DNA of 64,000 nt. It comes from Acanthococcus lagerstroemiae. Lineage: Eukaryota; Arthropoda; Insecta; Hemiptera; Eriococcidae. Of the stretch, positions 23,146 to 36,189 are shown piece after piece. The stretch covers positions 11,198,321 through 11,262,320 of the forward strand of contig CM063109.1 in assembly GCA_031841125.1 (NCBI GenBank), read 5' to 3'. The notes under the pieces are model-generated. The model was not told the DNA's origin. It was given only the letters and a program-made list of their open reading frames with translations, and searched no databases. The stretch's first letter is position 1. Each line of letters begins with the position of its first letter. Both the position numbers and the translations under genes were made by a program.

Positions 23146-25498
23146 CGTAACCTTCTTTTTCTTTCTTGAAAAGTGTACATGGATCCTTTTTCAAAATGTG
23201 GGAAATTTGTGTCATGATCGAGGAAATTTTGGCATCAATTTACAATTATATTTATACCTTATTTTTCTTTCCATATTGCACCTAAGGCACCGGAAAGATA
23301 TCATGAGTGAGTGAAGCAAATAAAAAATCACAAAATCAGATGACCGATCTTTCGTTATTGTTGTTTTTTCTTTCTTTCTTTCTTGGAAATCAAATTCTAA
23401 TTCGTATATGAGTGGGGAGGGGGGTGAGATGAGAGTTATAAGCTGAAGGGCACAACCGAAAATTAAGAACAACTGAAGGTAAGCTCATTCTGAAACTACA
23501 GACTACAGGTATTTCAATGTAACCAGCTGAGAAGGAAACCAAGTAGTATCTTGAACTACCAAAATCGGGTTTCTTGGACACCAAAAAATCCTCGAAAAAA
23601 GACTGAGTGCAACGATGGCGATCGCTAATTTTTGTCAGTGTATGTGGGGGAGAGATTTTCCGCTCACTCGCATATCATAAAAGCGAAAAACGAAGTCTTT
23701 TATTTGCTACAAATTTGCCTACACTGGATTAGAAAAGATTACCATACAAGAAAAAAAATCTAAAATCTCCCCTAATGTGTTTTTTTTGGGGGGAGGGGGC
23801 AGAAGATACTTTATAACCCCCCCCCCCCCCCAGAATCGCCACTACTGGCTGAGTATCCAGCCACTTCAAATTGTTCGAAGAAAAATATCGCAAAATCTAT
23901 CAAAATTGTTATTGTTTTTGCTTTGCTGAATTTGAATACCCTATGAGACGGAGATGTTCGAATGAACCCCGATTTAAATAACAGGATGAAAATTCCGTTC
24001 TTCATATTGGTGAAACTGGCCTGCTTGAAAACTCGAACAAAATATTGGAAGAAAGTTCTTTTGGGATCGTTAATTTCGAGTATTGCTGAACAGATTTTCA
24101 TCAGATCCTGATTTCAGTCCGGAATTGAAATTATTTTTATTTCATCAGCGAAACCGACGCGAATGGAAAATCAAAGTGTCCAAATAAGGGTCCTTAGCGT
24201 CGTTCACATCGAATATCCCACATATTTTTTGATCGCTAACGAAAATCTAAACTTCACACTGAAAAAATGCAATTTTATTTGATTAAAAGAAAATTCAAAC
24301 TCAGTTATTTTTACGCACATTGTCCACAGCGCAATGTCATAGGAATAAACATTTATAAAAGAGATTCACCCCCCCTCCCTTCCAAACGCTCAGTACATCT
24401 GAAAAGAATGTGCATTGGCAAAATTAACCTGAAAAAAGCGATGAAAAAATTATAAATTTTGCATACTCTTTTTGATGTAAATCTTTGGATCCTCAAAATC
24501 GAATGTCATCACTTATTCATTACGTATCTAATTCATAAGATGTTCATTTTCGCCTAATTTCCCCAATTTTTTCATTTTAAATGGAAAAATTTCTCTTCAC
24601 ATATATCGTTAAAAAGCGTGTTTAAGGGTACAGATTAAAATTTTCCTTTCGTTCGCCTAGCACTGAATTGAAAAACTAAAATTGAGCTGGGTAAGACTGA
24701 CTCAACCACACAAAAATCAAGGAAACAATACATCAAATTCAAGAATATTGTTGGCGGATTTTGAATGATACAGCGTGTGACATGTGAGTAAGTCGAATCG
24801 CATCAAATTTTGCATAAATTTTAAGGATGACACTAAAATGCATAAAAATTGACTATGAATAAAATGAATATGAAAAATCAAAATTCTCTGGTAAATAAAC
24901 AGTAATGCGTTATGGAAGTATCCAAAAATCAATTTTTAACGACTAACACCGCCCTTATAAATTTTTTTATCATTATTCTCATCTTAAATAACTTATTCAA
25001 AAAGTAAGTCATTCGCTCTACCAGGTTTCAAAAAAGGAAAACAAATTGCAATTTTTTTTCAAGTTATCCAGTTTTTACTTCACATTGCAGTGTACAGTTT
25101 TTCGAAAGACCGTGAAAATTGTCGACAATACGTACGTTTATAAACCATGAAACACAATGATATTTTCTTGACCCAGAAGCACCCTCAGGAAAATTATTTG
25201 TTATTAATTAGACATTTTTCAAACCATTGTCTCATTCAACACACTCTGAATGCATGTAGGAAGAATTCTTCAACAAAAAACAAAATCATATAAGTAATAT
25301 TTAATTCGATTCCGTTTTGTCGCGATCCTGTAAAATTTACTCTTTCGACTTTGGTTACCTTTTCCCATAACGAGGGCCACAATTACAATATTTTCCAAAT
25401 TTTCTAACTTTTTCCGCGTAGTATCTCCATATTTTCGACTGGAAAAAAGTGAGTCAGTTCACAAAAATTTATCCCCGGTCAACTACTGTGACGAGGGA

Positions 25499-25722
25499 CG
25501 GATTTAGGGGTGTATCCACAGGGCTTAGGTCTCATAGCCCCCACTACAATATGGTACCCACCAAATGAAGAAACATTCAGAAAAATATAAATAAAAAAAA
25601 ACACTAGCTGCTGGCCGGTTACCCATATACACGAAAAGTGTCGACTTTGAACACATAACCCCCTAGAAAATTTACCACTCCAACAAGCTTAGGTCTCGGG
25701 ACCCAAAACTCCTGAATCCAAC
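25499..25722. repeat. MITE-like fold-back repeat
   Basis: The left part GGATTTAGGGG..GCTTAGGTCTC is matched by the right part in reverse complement GGATTCAGGAG..GAGACCTAAGC. There is no open frame and target duplications are unclear. From 23,250 to 26,690 nothing else was recognised apart from poly-C and poly-G tracts near 23,790-23,830. Confidence 0.4.
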
Positions 25723-26699
25723 TTTCATATAGATAGAAGATGGCTTTCATAATATGTATGAAAATATTATCTGTACTTGATTGTTTCATCCAAAAAGTCT
25801 TCCCTGTAGAGCTTCAAACATGAGAGCTGAATCCCTTCACCGACCTCAAACATTCTACGAGTTTTCGCAGTTTGATCAGATCGCAAAGGTTGGATTCATA
25901 GATTGGAAAAAAAAAAAAAAAAAACGACCTGTATGGTTGCCAACTCAAAAAGAAATGATAGCATAATATTTTTGTAGAGATGCAAGATGATGGCTACAGT
26001 TGGATTCGCTCGCTATGCTCGCGATAATAATCTCTTACTTCCTAAAGATCGGAAAGATTCCATGAAGACTAGAAAATATCATAGCATAAAAAGTTGTTTG
26101 CTTGCTCTCACATTTTTTCCAAAATTCCACGCCGGTCGTGTTTCACGAGACATGCGGTTACGAACAAAAAAGACATGTAAAGAAAATATCCAGGAAAAAG
26201 AGCGTAAAGATAATATTTGCAAGTCCTGATTCTGAGACTCAACAAACCCATAAATTAAAAAGGAAAAACTTTTCTTTTAGAATTCATATTCATAACTTAA
26301 AATTTTTAATCATACATAGTTGAAGAGTTTAGAATCGAAACAGACACTTGCCATTTTCTTCCAAGGACACAAATAGACAAACACTGAACGCGGGTGCAGA
26401 ATATCTCTTGTTGCGCCGTGAATGTGTGGTATATACCATGTGTTTGTGGGCAATCCGACGGCCGTGGAATCGTCAGTGCGAGAGTAGTTGCAGTCGCTTA
26501 AATTGAAGGGAACATTAGGCATGTGTCATTTTTAATTTTCATTTGGCCGTTGTATAGTGAAAATTGTTCTATAGTTGGCATGAAATGTGAAGAAAAGTGT
26601 AGAATGAGCTTTAGAACGAAAATATACCATACTACGCTAAATTTTTTTAATTTACTTACAGCCATGACAGCTTTTTTCCATTTATAATTATTACAGTAT

Positions 26700-27845
26700 G
26701 TCTATGGCCGTGAACTTGAGGGAGCCTTCTCCCCACCGCTGTCATTAGCCCATTTTAGGGCGTATGCCTCCCCGTGTCTTTTCCATTCGTCCTTGCTGAC
26801 GGCTACTCTCCTCCACTTTGAACCCGTTTCTTTCCTGAATTTGTCCCGCCAATGCGGCTATGGCCTACCTTTATGCATTTTTTCTCGTTGTACGTCACCC
26901 CAGCCTCTACTTCTTGTGTCCACTTCCCTCCTTGTCTCAGAATACGACCCGCATACTTCTATTCTTGTTTTTTGATTACCTTCTCTATGTCTGTTGTTTT
27001 TGTAACCCTTCTCATATTTTTGTTTCCAGTCCTACCCTTTTTCTTTATGCCTAAAATACTTCTCTCCATTGCTTTTTGAGTGATTCGTAATTTTCTTGTA
27101 TTAGCATTTGTTAAAGCCCATGTTTGGGTGCCGTATTTTAATTTTTACCTACATCAATTCCTATCCTTTCCCGCCGTCACGACCTGTCTGCGTCGCCACA
27201 CGTACCAAGACGAGGAGGTGAGGGGTGAGTGAAGAGGAAGCGCGTCTGGCTGTGAGGGACTTGAATTCCAGACTAGTGCTCGGGGACCGCGAACCTCGGT
27301 CAGTAAGGAACCCCATGGTGGCTCTGGCCCGACGCGCGCACCGGAAGCGGCGCGGTGAAATGGGGGCTCGGGCCGGCCTCAAAGCGTCCCTCCGGCCACT
27401 GATGCGATACTCGAAATGGTAGTTTCCGGGGCCGGAGCTGCGGTGTCTTCGGGGCTACTTTGGTATGCGTGCATCGCCATATACGTCCCACCACACCATC
27501 CTTTCTTTGAAAATTTTCTTTAATGACCAAAAGTTTTTCCACCCTTCTTATACCCTTTTACTGTTTCTCTTCTATTTTGGAACGAAATTAATTGCCCCAA
27601 ATATTCCACTTCTTCTACCCCATCTATTTCAAAATTTTCTATTTTATTTTTTGACAGAATTTCAGATTTTGCTCCATTTATAATTAGATCCGCTTCCTAA
27701 CTCTTGGCAATAAACTCGTTTACCATTTCCTTCAACTCTCTCAGTGAATCAGCAATAATTACTACGTCATGTGCGAATCTCAAGTTTTCAACATCGACCC
27801 TCAATCCCTTCCTCACCCAGGTCCATTTTCCTGAATACTGCACGA
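26700..27845 (-). mobile_element. LINE RT fragment, interrupted by family A repeat
   Basis: The minus strand, read from 27,845 downwards, gives VENLRFAHDVVIIADSLREL (RT motif C with FAHD in place of FADD), then IDGVEEVEYLGQLISF. After the 327-bp insert at 27,171-27,497 it continues as TQTWALTNANTRKLRITQKA, KKQE.KYAGRILRQGGKW and a C-terminal WKRHGEAYALKW. The order is that of an RTE/CR1-like LINE. Stops, frameshifts and a changed catalytic residue mark it as dead. Confidence 0.75.
27171..27497 (+). mobile_element. GC-rich repeat family A, copy 1, with 8-bp target duplication
   Basis: Inserted in the LINE above between identical ATCCTTTC octamers (27,163-27,170 and 27,498-27,505). It begins CCGCCGTCACGACCTG and ends ATCGCCATATACGTCCCACCACACC (shown as its last bases). 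Its G+C content is far above its surroundings. Shared landmarks with the other copies are CCACACGTACCAAGACG, GAGGAGGTGAGGGGTGA, GCGATACTCGAAA and ATGCGTGCATC(G/A)CCATA. No convincing protein frame or pol III box and no clear TIR were seen. Confidence 0.65.
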
Positions 27846-28031
27846 CGCTGGATTAAACAAAACAAAATTTTCACCACGAATGAAAATGTTGGAATCAAAA
27901 CTGACTCTTGTGGAAGAAAATAATAATAAAATAAAAAGGAAAATAAGAGGACGGCGCTAGCTGATAGACCAAAAAAAGTATTAAAAGATGGTTACTACGA
28001 GAAAATTTGAGTAACGATGAGGTATTCTTTG

Positions 28032-28127
28032 TAAAATCATCCATGATGAATACACTGAGAGTCAAGGCTAACATTTACCGAGGCCAAGTGTCAGTTTTGA
28101 TTCTCAGTGAAATCATAGATGATTTTA
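28032..28127. ncRNA. 96-nt fold-back hairpin
   Basis: The left arm TAAAATCATCCATGATG..CACTGAGAGTCAA pairs with the right arm TTGATTCTCAGTG..ATCATAGATGATTTTA, giving a stem of about 30 bp with few mismatches and a loop of about 31 bases. Size and shape fit a microRNA precursor or a tiny fold-back element. Which strand would be transcribed is unknown. Confidence 0.3.
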
Positions 28128-30042
28128 AAATGGATACTTTGTTTCTCAGATTTTCTCGTCATGACCATCTTGTAGTACCTTTTTTGCTATATCAGCAGGT
28201 GCCCTAACTTTGTTTTTTACCTTTTTTTTTTGGGGGGGGGGGGGGAAATGTCTGTTTTGATTCCAACCTCTCTTCAGTTGAATAAGTTCCTCGAAACAGC
28301 AACGAAAACGGCACAGCGGCTACCTGCAAGAAATTATGATATTTCGAGGGGAAAAAATGAGATAAAATGCCAGAGATGGCATAGTTACCGACCTTGACGA
28401 CCTTCCTCTTATTTCTAATGGTATTACTTGTGGTCACTGGCCACCACATACACTCAGATAGCTCGAACTAAACGCAGTACAATTTAGCAATACTTGTTGT
28501 TCTAATTCAGTTTAACATACATAGAGGGAGCTGCCAGTCCGTTGCGTACGTGCAATATTCAAGACTCGTTTAAAATCCTTTTAAAAGCTTGTTCAAGTCT
28601 CGATAACACTCTCTTGAATTGGTTTGAAACTCATTATATGACCGTTGAAGACACATTTTACAACTTTCAATATTCTTTCATACTCGTTTAATGTTTCTTA
28701 AAACTCGTTAAAAGATTCTTGTTGGCTCATTTGAGACTATGTAAAGCATTTCTATTTGCACAGTATTTCTAATTTTAGTGTTTTTATCTGGGAGAGGCAA
28801 TTATTTCACTACCTCCCCCATGTATCCCTGCTTCATCTTGACAAATCATTAATAATCCCTGCATGCGTCTTTAAGACGTCTCGAGTTTTAACAGACTCAG
28901 CGTGACTTCTCGATAGCACCTGAACGTTTTCGTTTTTCGGTTTTCTCTCCCCCGAGAAAAAGTGGTGATTGGATGCAAAAATGAATTAATCGAAATTTCT
29001 TTGCAAAAACAAAAAATAGTTGTAGTTGATGCGTAAATGCTTAACGTTCAACTTTGATTCCGCATAAAAATTATTCAATTTCAGCAATTTTCTTCAGCAT
29101 CTTACAAGTATAGTTTTCAACAAAATAAAAATAAAGTATAAAGATTCGATTATTTGACTCACAAAATTTTTTCTTCTTAATAACAGACTCGACGGGGGAT
29201 CAAAAATAGGGCTGATGAGGGTACATTGATAATAATGGAGTTCTTCACTCATTATGAATCATCACATAAATGTTACACGATAACTTATTTCTAGGATTTT
29301 TAGTATTGCTGAACCAATTTTTGAGGCTCATGTAGACGGACCCGCACTCCCAAGAAATTCACAGGGGACCAACACGTAGTTAGTAACTATCAATGCCTTG
29401 ATTTTAGGATTTCTCGAACTGCTAAGCTCGTTTCTGGAGTAATGTTAGCTATGCGGCTAAGACTTGAGCCCACATGTTCATCTTATAATATTTCAGGTTT
29501 TATCCCCCTGTAGAACTTTCTTGGTAGTGGTTATAACTGAAATGACTCAACAAAATGAACGTAACGACTTAAGAAATTCTAGTTTGATATCGTTGATGCC
29601 CAGATTAGAGTGGAACGAAAACAGCCAAAAGAAATTGAATTCGGAATAAAGTTAAATTTGGAATTCGTTGAAAAATACTGAAATTTTTCCATGGTCCGAG
29701 ATAAGTTTCACGAGAAGTTTTACATACAGTTAACATGGTAGTTTGATTATCATATAGGTATTTTCATCTAAATATTTATGAAGATCCCCCCTCCCCATGG
29801 TGCTACAAGGGAAGATATTATGCTTAAAACATTAAAAATGAAATAAGCGATCCAAAAGTTATTGACGTTGTTGTATGCAACTGTACCAATTTTAGCGGAT
29901 TATGTTGTAACATTAGGGTAGGGGTACAGTTGAATGGCATCAGAAACGAATTTAGCTACCCAAGCCCCCACCCACTCAAAATGTAAATGAAGCAAATTTC
30001 ACTCATTTATAATTAATATTTATATGAAGATAACGTGTAATC

Positions 30043-30142
30043 AAAAGACCGTGTTCATTACCTGCAGAACTCCATCAGATACTTTACATGAGAAAAGACC
30101 GTGTTCATTACCTGCAGAGCTCCATCAGATACTTTACATGCG
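30043..30142. repeat. two-copy tandem duplication, 50-bp unit
   Basis: AAAAGACCGTGTTCATTACC..CTCCATCAGATACTTTACATG is repeated with period 50 and only two differences. The near identity suggests a recent event. No other feature was recognised in 28,130-30,560. Confidence 0.9.
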
Positions 30143-30639
30143 TTAGGCTATCGAAAAATTTTAATGTTTTTAAATGAAATTTTACAAAAAATTTTATTTC
30201 TATTTCCAAATGCAACTTATTAGAGCCATCAGACCTCCGAATTCAATTTTTTTTTTCATTCCATCGTGAGTCCTACGTATTCAATTTTCAGTATTTCAGG
30301 AGGTAGCTGTGAAGCTTTCTGTGTAGAGGTTACAGCTAGAATAAGCTCAGGCATGGGCTCTCTAACTCAAGAAATCATGTAATCGATTTATTGTAAGTTA
30401 GTAACTCCAATTTTTGTGTACTGATCCCCTGATGTGTATTCTTCGGGACAACAACGAACTCGGAAATAGAGGAGATGGGTTTTCACATGAGATTTATTTG
30501 ATTGAGTGAAGGACATTATTCTGTCAGTAGTCTCCACATAGGCTTCGTTTATAACCTTATGCACCACTTACATGAAATTCTTTGAAGATATTTCCCGTCG
30601 ACTCTTTTGTTTTATTACGAAGAACAAATGTTATAAAGT

Positions 30640-32600
30640 GAGTTTCTTCTTCCTTTCCTCTGTTTTTTACTTGAGAGAAGAAATCGAAAAATATGGGATC
30701 ACAAAATGGAAAGAAATTACTGACGATAAACTAACAGACGTAACAAAGAAACTAACTGAAGAAAGAAACCAACTGCAAAATAAGAGGTCTTTTCTACCAG
30801 AATAAAAAGTAAAATTAGTAGAAATACGCAAACTAGTCAGAAAATAGATGAGAAGAGATATTCGAGCATTCGATAGTAGAAAGGTTGAAGAGATACTGAG
30901 GGACAGCGGATTAATAAAAAGAACCAAAAAGGAAATAAGTAAAGGAAGAAACTTGATGTTAAAAATGAGGAACAAAGAGAGCAGGGAAGTATACGATAAG
31001 TAAAAAATAGTCGAAATAGCCATCGAATACTACTAAAAACTATATGAAGAATCAGAGGAGAAGAGAAGAGAGAAAAGGAGGAGATAAAAACCGAGGAAAT
31101 TCCAGAAATTTTGAATAGTGAAGTAGAGCAAGCCCTGCAAAAAAAAATAATAATGAAGTCCCAGGAATCTGACAAAATTAATAATGATGTACCAAAATGT
31201 TTGGCCGATACATTAAGTCCCCCACTCACTAACTTATTTAATGAAATAATGACAGAAGAAATACACCAACAATGGAAACTGACAGAGATAATATTAGTAC
31301 GTAAGAAAGGGAAAAGACACAATTTTTCGAACTATAGACCAATTAGCTTAATACAAATTCTAAGCAAAAATATTCTCCACCATAGTCAAAAATCGAATAT
31401 ACAACCACCTGTACAAAAACCAAAGCCGGGAACAAGCTTGGTTCCATCGAGGCTTCTTTACCATCGACCAAATATTCACACTTAACCAGCTGATAGCGAA
31501 AGCTAACGAATACAGTTTAGAAGTCCACCTAATATTCATGAATTTTAATAAGGCATTCGACTAGGTCCACCTCAACTAACTATGGAAAGCACTGGCCAAA
31601 CAGGCAATACCAGAAAAATTAATAAAAATCTTAGAAAAAATACGCGAGAAAGCAAAAGCTTACATTAATTTGGACAGGACAAGCCCAAAATTCCCAATTG
31701 GGAGGGGAGTACGCCAGAGAGATCCGCTGTCCCCCAATCTATTCAACTGTGTAATTGAACGAATTTCCAGCGGATTTAATTGAGAATAGAAGGGATAGAA
31801 ATCGATGAGGAAAGATTGACCAACCTGAGATTTGCAGATGATATGGTAATTATTGCCTAAAGCTCGAAATAATTGCAACGAGATAGTACATGGATTCGCA
31901 AGGGAGAGCAAGGAGGCAGGAATATCCTCAAATCCAGGAAAAACAAAATAATTTTATCAAATAAAAATAGTGAAGAAATTAAGATTGAAATAATACTACA
32001 AAAAGTGAACGAGAAAGAATATCTGGGACAAACCATTGCTTTCAAGAACAAATGCAAAAACGAAATTTCAAGAAAAATAAACAGGGGATGGAAAAACTAC
32101 TGATTGAACAGACATAAATTCGAAGAAAACTTAAGGGAATTAAAATTTGAAATATGGGAAAGCTGCATCCTTCCCACGCTGACATAGGTTAAACATGGAC
32201 AGCTAATGAAGCCGGTATGGAGAAGCTTCGAACTACTCAGAGGGCCATGAAGAGGAGCATATTGGAAGTCACGAAGAAGGAAAAAATTAGGAATATCAAA
32301 ATTACGAAGGATTCGGAATTAAGAGATATTGAATATACCATCGAAAAATTAAAAGGGAAATATGCGGGACATCTAACAAGACAAGAGGGGAGACGGACAA
32401 GGAAAATTATGAAATGGGCACCAGAAGAGAGTAAACGCACTACAGATAGACCAAGCACCGACCAGATGGAGGGATGAGGTAGTAGAAGAATGGGGAGTGA
32501 CCTGGAAAACAGAGGCCAAGTATAGGAAGAGGTGGAGAAGGCACGTAGAGGCCTATGCACAGAAATGGACTGTCGAGGGGGGACAGAGCTGGTATTAACG
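30640..32600 (+). mobile_element. degenerate LINE with nearly whole RT region
   Basis: Across several frames it shows a linker (REEIEKYGITKWKEIT, 30,675), then the RT entry KLTEIILVRKKGK..NYRPISLI (31,275-31,350) and FFTIDQIFTLNQLIAKA. Motif A is FNKAFD. Then come GVRQRDPLSPNLFN (31,703-31,745), LRFADDMVIIA with an intact FADD (31,828-31,857), and a C-terminal WRRHVEAYAQKW near 32,540. More than ten stops or frameshifts are present. The long minus-strand open frames here are antisense shadows. Confidence 0.8.
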
Positions 32601-33865
32601 AGTGTCAAATAGTCACATAAAGGATGATGTCTGTTGATGTGAAATCTTTTATGTACGAATACATATCTGTTTCCTTTTAATTACAAAACTTTTTTGGAAA
32701 CTGTAAATGAATACTTTACTTGTGAGATGTTTTAAGGGATAAGCAAATTTCTTTCCTGCGTTAAGCTGCTTGGCATACCTACACCGGCTTAAATTTTTTT
32801 CTAGCACAAAAAGATAAGTTGGCTGGTAGATGTTTATACGAAAATACACCACTTCGTCCCCAGGGACGGAAAGAAAAAGTAGAGTAACTGCCACCCTGGT
32901 GATCCTTAACAAAATGTGGCAGTGCAGGGAATAAAGGCCTACTTTGTCGATATGGAATTCTTTTCAAATTTGTTGCTCTGTATCTCAGACTTGAACATAC
33001 AGAATCTTATAATATTTTATGTGAAAGTATAGCTTATCAAATCAGCTTTCCATGGAAAAAAATTTTCCGCCTCAGCTCTTCTACCGCTTCAAATTCGTTA
33101 CGGCGTGATATAAAAAAATTATAATATTTCGTTCGAAAACAAAAACAGTGCTCGAAACCATATAGTACTCGTAATTGTGCGCTGATCAACACCAAGTCTG
33201 CAGGAAGTAGAGGTACACTTGACAGTGGCTTCATCCCGAAGAAATCCATGAACAGTGGAACCAAGAGAAATTAAAAATGGTACTCTTGCCCCTCTGCGTA
33301 CTCTTGCCCCCACTAACTCTATATAAGTCTTATACCGCGAAAAATTGATTATTATTAGATTTCGACCTCTTCTGGTGGCACCCGCGATGAGTTGGGTCCC
33401 AAAATCACTTGCAGAATTGAGTTTATGAACCCAGAAAACCTATAAATGGAATAAAAAACTAGGGAAAATGACAAATATTCGGCCTCAACTTCCTTGATGG
33501 AATCACGGAGGCTTGTGTATGAAAACTAACCTCAACATCGAATTCAGTTACATTGAAAACCTGCAAATGAAGTACAATCTTGAAAAACTACCGTTATTTG
33601 GTCTTAACCCCCCCCCCCTCTCTCACCGGTCGGTGACACCTAAGGAAACCCGATCAAAAAATGAACAAAAAAATCGGAACCAGTGACCTTAACAACCAAG
33701 AAATCAACGCCAGTCTTGAATTTCAATTTGTAGCCAGCACTCCCTCTCCTTCCCCCCAGGAGCCGTCATCAACTTAGATCGTGGAGCCAAACAATTAAAG
33801 TATATCCAAATCCCTATTCAAAATTTGTGTCCGAAACGAATCCCGATTTCGATAGTTTTGGGCTG

Positions 33866-34555
33866 AGTCCACTTTGCGGCCGACAGGGCCACTTTATAGG
33901 TACTTTGCCCGGAAAAAAATGAGAAATAGTCTACATTGCGGCCCCTGCAAGAAATTTATGTGCAATCATTTCACGCCGTATGGAAAAAATGAATAATGTG
34001 TAACTTCGCAAATACCTTTTCAAGAAACTAAAAGCACTGTTGCCACCATCGTACATTTCTCGAATGGTTACTGTCGACTATGAACAAGCCTTTCATTCAG
34101 CGCTTTGTCTTTTGTGGCCTCTTACTACAATTGAGGGATGTCGGTTCCATCTAGGCCAGACTTGGTGGCGAAAACTTACAAAGCAAAAAATGTGGAAGGT
34201 TCGTATCTTCGTTCTTTTTTTGGCCTTTCCTTCGTAAAATCAAAACAAATTGAAGATTTTTTGAAGAGGAATTCACTCAGTATGAACCACCGTCACATGA
34301 AAACATACACGAATTTTCAGATTACCCTGATGCGTCGTACTTTGTAAACTTACATAGTACTCCATGTACGTTTTTTAAATAATAATGACTCATTTTTTCC
34401 CCTTTCCATTTATTTTTTTTGCCGTGGGCCGCAATCCGGTCTATATCTCCTTTCAGCATGGGCCGCAAAATGGAATACCCCTACTTAGCTTACGGGCCGC
34501 AACCCATACAACCTCTTTGCGGCCGATGCACATTCTCGGCCACAAAGTGCCGACA
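33866..34555 (+). mobile_element. DNA element remnant with MULE-type transposase piece
   Basis: At 34,060-34,200 one frame reads VDYEQAFHSALCLLWPL then GCRFHLGQTWWRK, matching the D/E-x-A....P....GC.FHL.Q layout of MULE-domain proteins. Neighbouring frames continue YLRSFFGLSFVK and EEEFTQYEPPSHENIHEF, so at least two frameshifts occurred. CACTTTGCGGCCGA at the left and, in reverse complement, CACTTTGTGGCCGA at the right suggest an inverted terminal or sub-terminal repeat. GGGCCGCAA words recur near the right end. Confidence 0.5.
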
Positions 34556-35795
34556 CCGCAGTTTCGAACTTGATTTATAAAAATCGCTGTACTAGGATCA
34601 ACAACATTGGACCTTATCCCCTGCACTCTCACAAATTTTTAAAGAGTCTGAATCTCTAAATGGATGTTGCAGAGTTTTAAGTAAGCCCAAATGAGCCGTT
34701 AGAAATTCCAAGACAGTCTGAATGAGTGTTATATAAATCGTAATTGGTCTGAATAACTCCTGACCGATCTTCCAAATAATGTTCTATTTCAGTTATAATT
34801 TTTAATTTTAAGTATCAACACGTTTTCGGACGCTACTCTATTATGAATAACTTCATACTTCAAGATAACATTTTTGACTGATGAGCTAAGAATATTTCAA
34901 CAGCATTGCTAAGGTTTTTAAATAACGGTTCTAGTACTTAATTCGTCGCATTTGAAGACCTCCCATTCCCCTTTCAGTATGCCCTTGCCTATCATTTCAA
35001 TCTACAACCCGAAAGGCGAATCCAATTCGCGGAACAAATTTAGAAACAGCCGTTTGCTGTTCAAGAAGCTGTAAAACTCAATCAGTTTCGTCTCTTTTGA
35101 TTTCCCATCCACCTCCAAAAGTATCCAAAGTAAGGATACAGAAGCGGGCGCATTTTCATAACCCTTCGAGAAGCCGCTTTCGTAAACGGATCAGAACTGC
35201 AGAATCGTTAAAATGAAGAATGAAAAATGCATTTCACTTCATCGGCTTTACATGTGCAGAACCCTATACTATGCAAATATAGCATCGTGGCTCGTGTTTT
35301 TGTATTGCTATAACTCTGAACTGGGTGTACTTGCTAACAATCTCTCTATTAATCTGTTATAATGCGGATGGGACTGGGTCGGCATAAAGTACGAGAAGGA
35401 GAAGTGACATTTTGTAAACCATTTAACGATTATCTTGTTTAAAGGATTACTATTACACGAATCGAAGGCAAACGTATATGCTAGTTTAACCACTGTTTAC
35501 TGATGTCTTTTTTTTATTTAGGGTCGCGGAGAGATACACCCCACTCGCGCTCAGTACAGATGTAGAACAAGGGTTGAAAAAGTCATTGGAAAAATCAGTC
35601 TTCAATCTATCGAACTACGAAAAATTAATAGAAGGATGAATCGAAAGAAGGCAACCCCCCCCCCTCCCCAACTCGTCAGTAGTTAACGAAATCACTCTTA
35701 GCGGAGTCTGATCCTCGGTCGGCAAAAAAACACAAAAATAAATAAACGAACACTTTTATGTGGTAAATTTTGAGCATTTTTGCCAGGTTGCAAAA

Positions 35796-36088
35796 TTACC
35801 CACCTTCCTGCGTTGCCACACGTACCAAGACGCGAGGAGGTGAGGGGTGAAGTATGCACCCGAATTCCGGGTTAATGCTGGGTGAGTATTGCCCCGATCA
35901 GTAATACTGGCCCTGGCGCGACAGCTCGAATCCGAAGCGGAGAGGGAAAATGGGAGCTGAGGCTAGTCTCAATGCGTTCCTATGGTCACTGATACGATAC
36001 TCGAAAGGGTATTTTCCGGGACCAGAGGTACGGTATCTGGGGAGCCTCTTTGGCATGCGTGCATCACCATACATTCCACCAAGTGAGT
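35796..36088 (+). mobile_element. GC-rich repeat family A, copy 2, with 8-bp target duplication
   Basis: Aligns with 27,171-27,497 along its length (TGCGTTGCCACACGTACC, GAGGAGGTGAGGGGTGA, GATACGATACTCGAAA, GGCATGCGTGCATCACCATA). It is flanked by TTGCAAAA at 35,788-35,795 and 36,089-36,096. It is about 30 bases shorter than copy 1 in the left third. The open frame inside is not supported by the other copies. Confidence 0.65.
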
Positions 36089-36189
36089 TTGCAAAACTGA
36101 AGAAGGCAAATTCTTCTATTTCGCATACGGCAATTTCAAACCTGTTTTAATTAACAAGAATTTTTTTCTACTTAGTCATTGGAAATTTC

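Noticed and set aside
30667..31322. Long minus-strand open frames (118 and 161 codons)
   Set aside because: They are antisense to the LINE linker and RT region; the A-rich coding strand keeps its complement free of stops.
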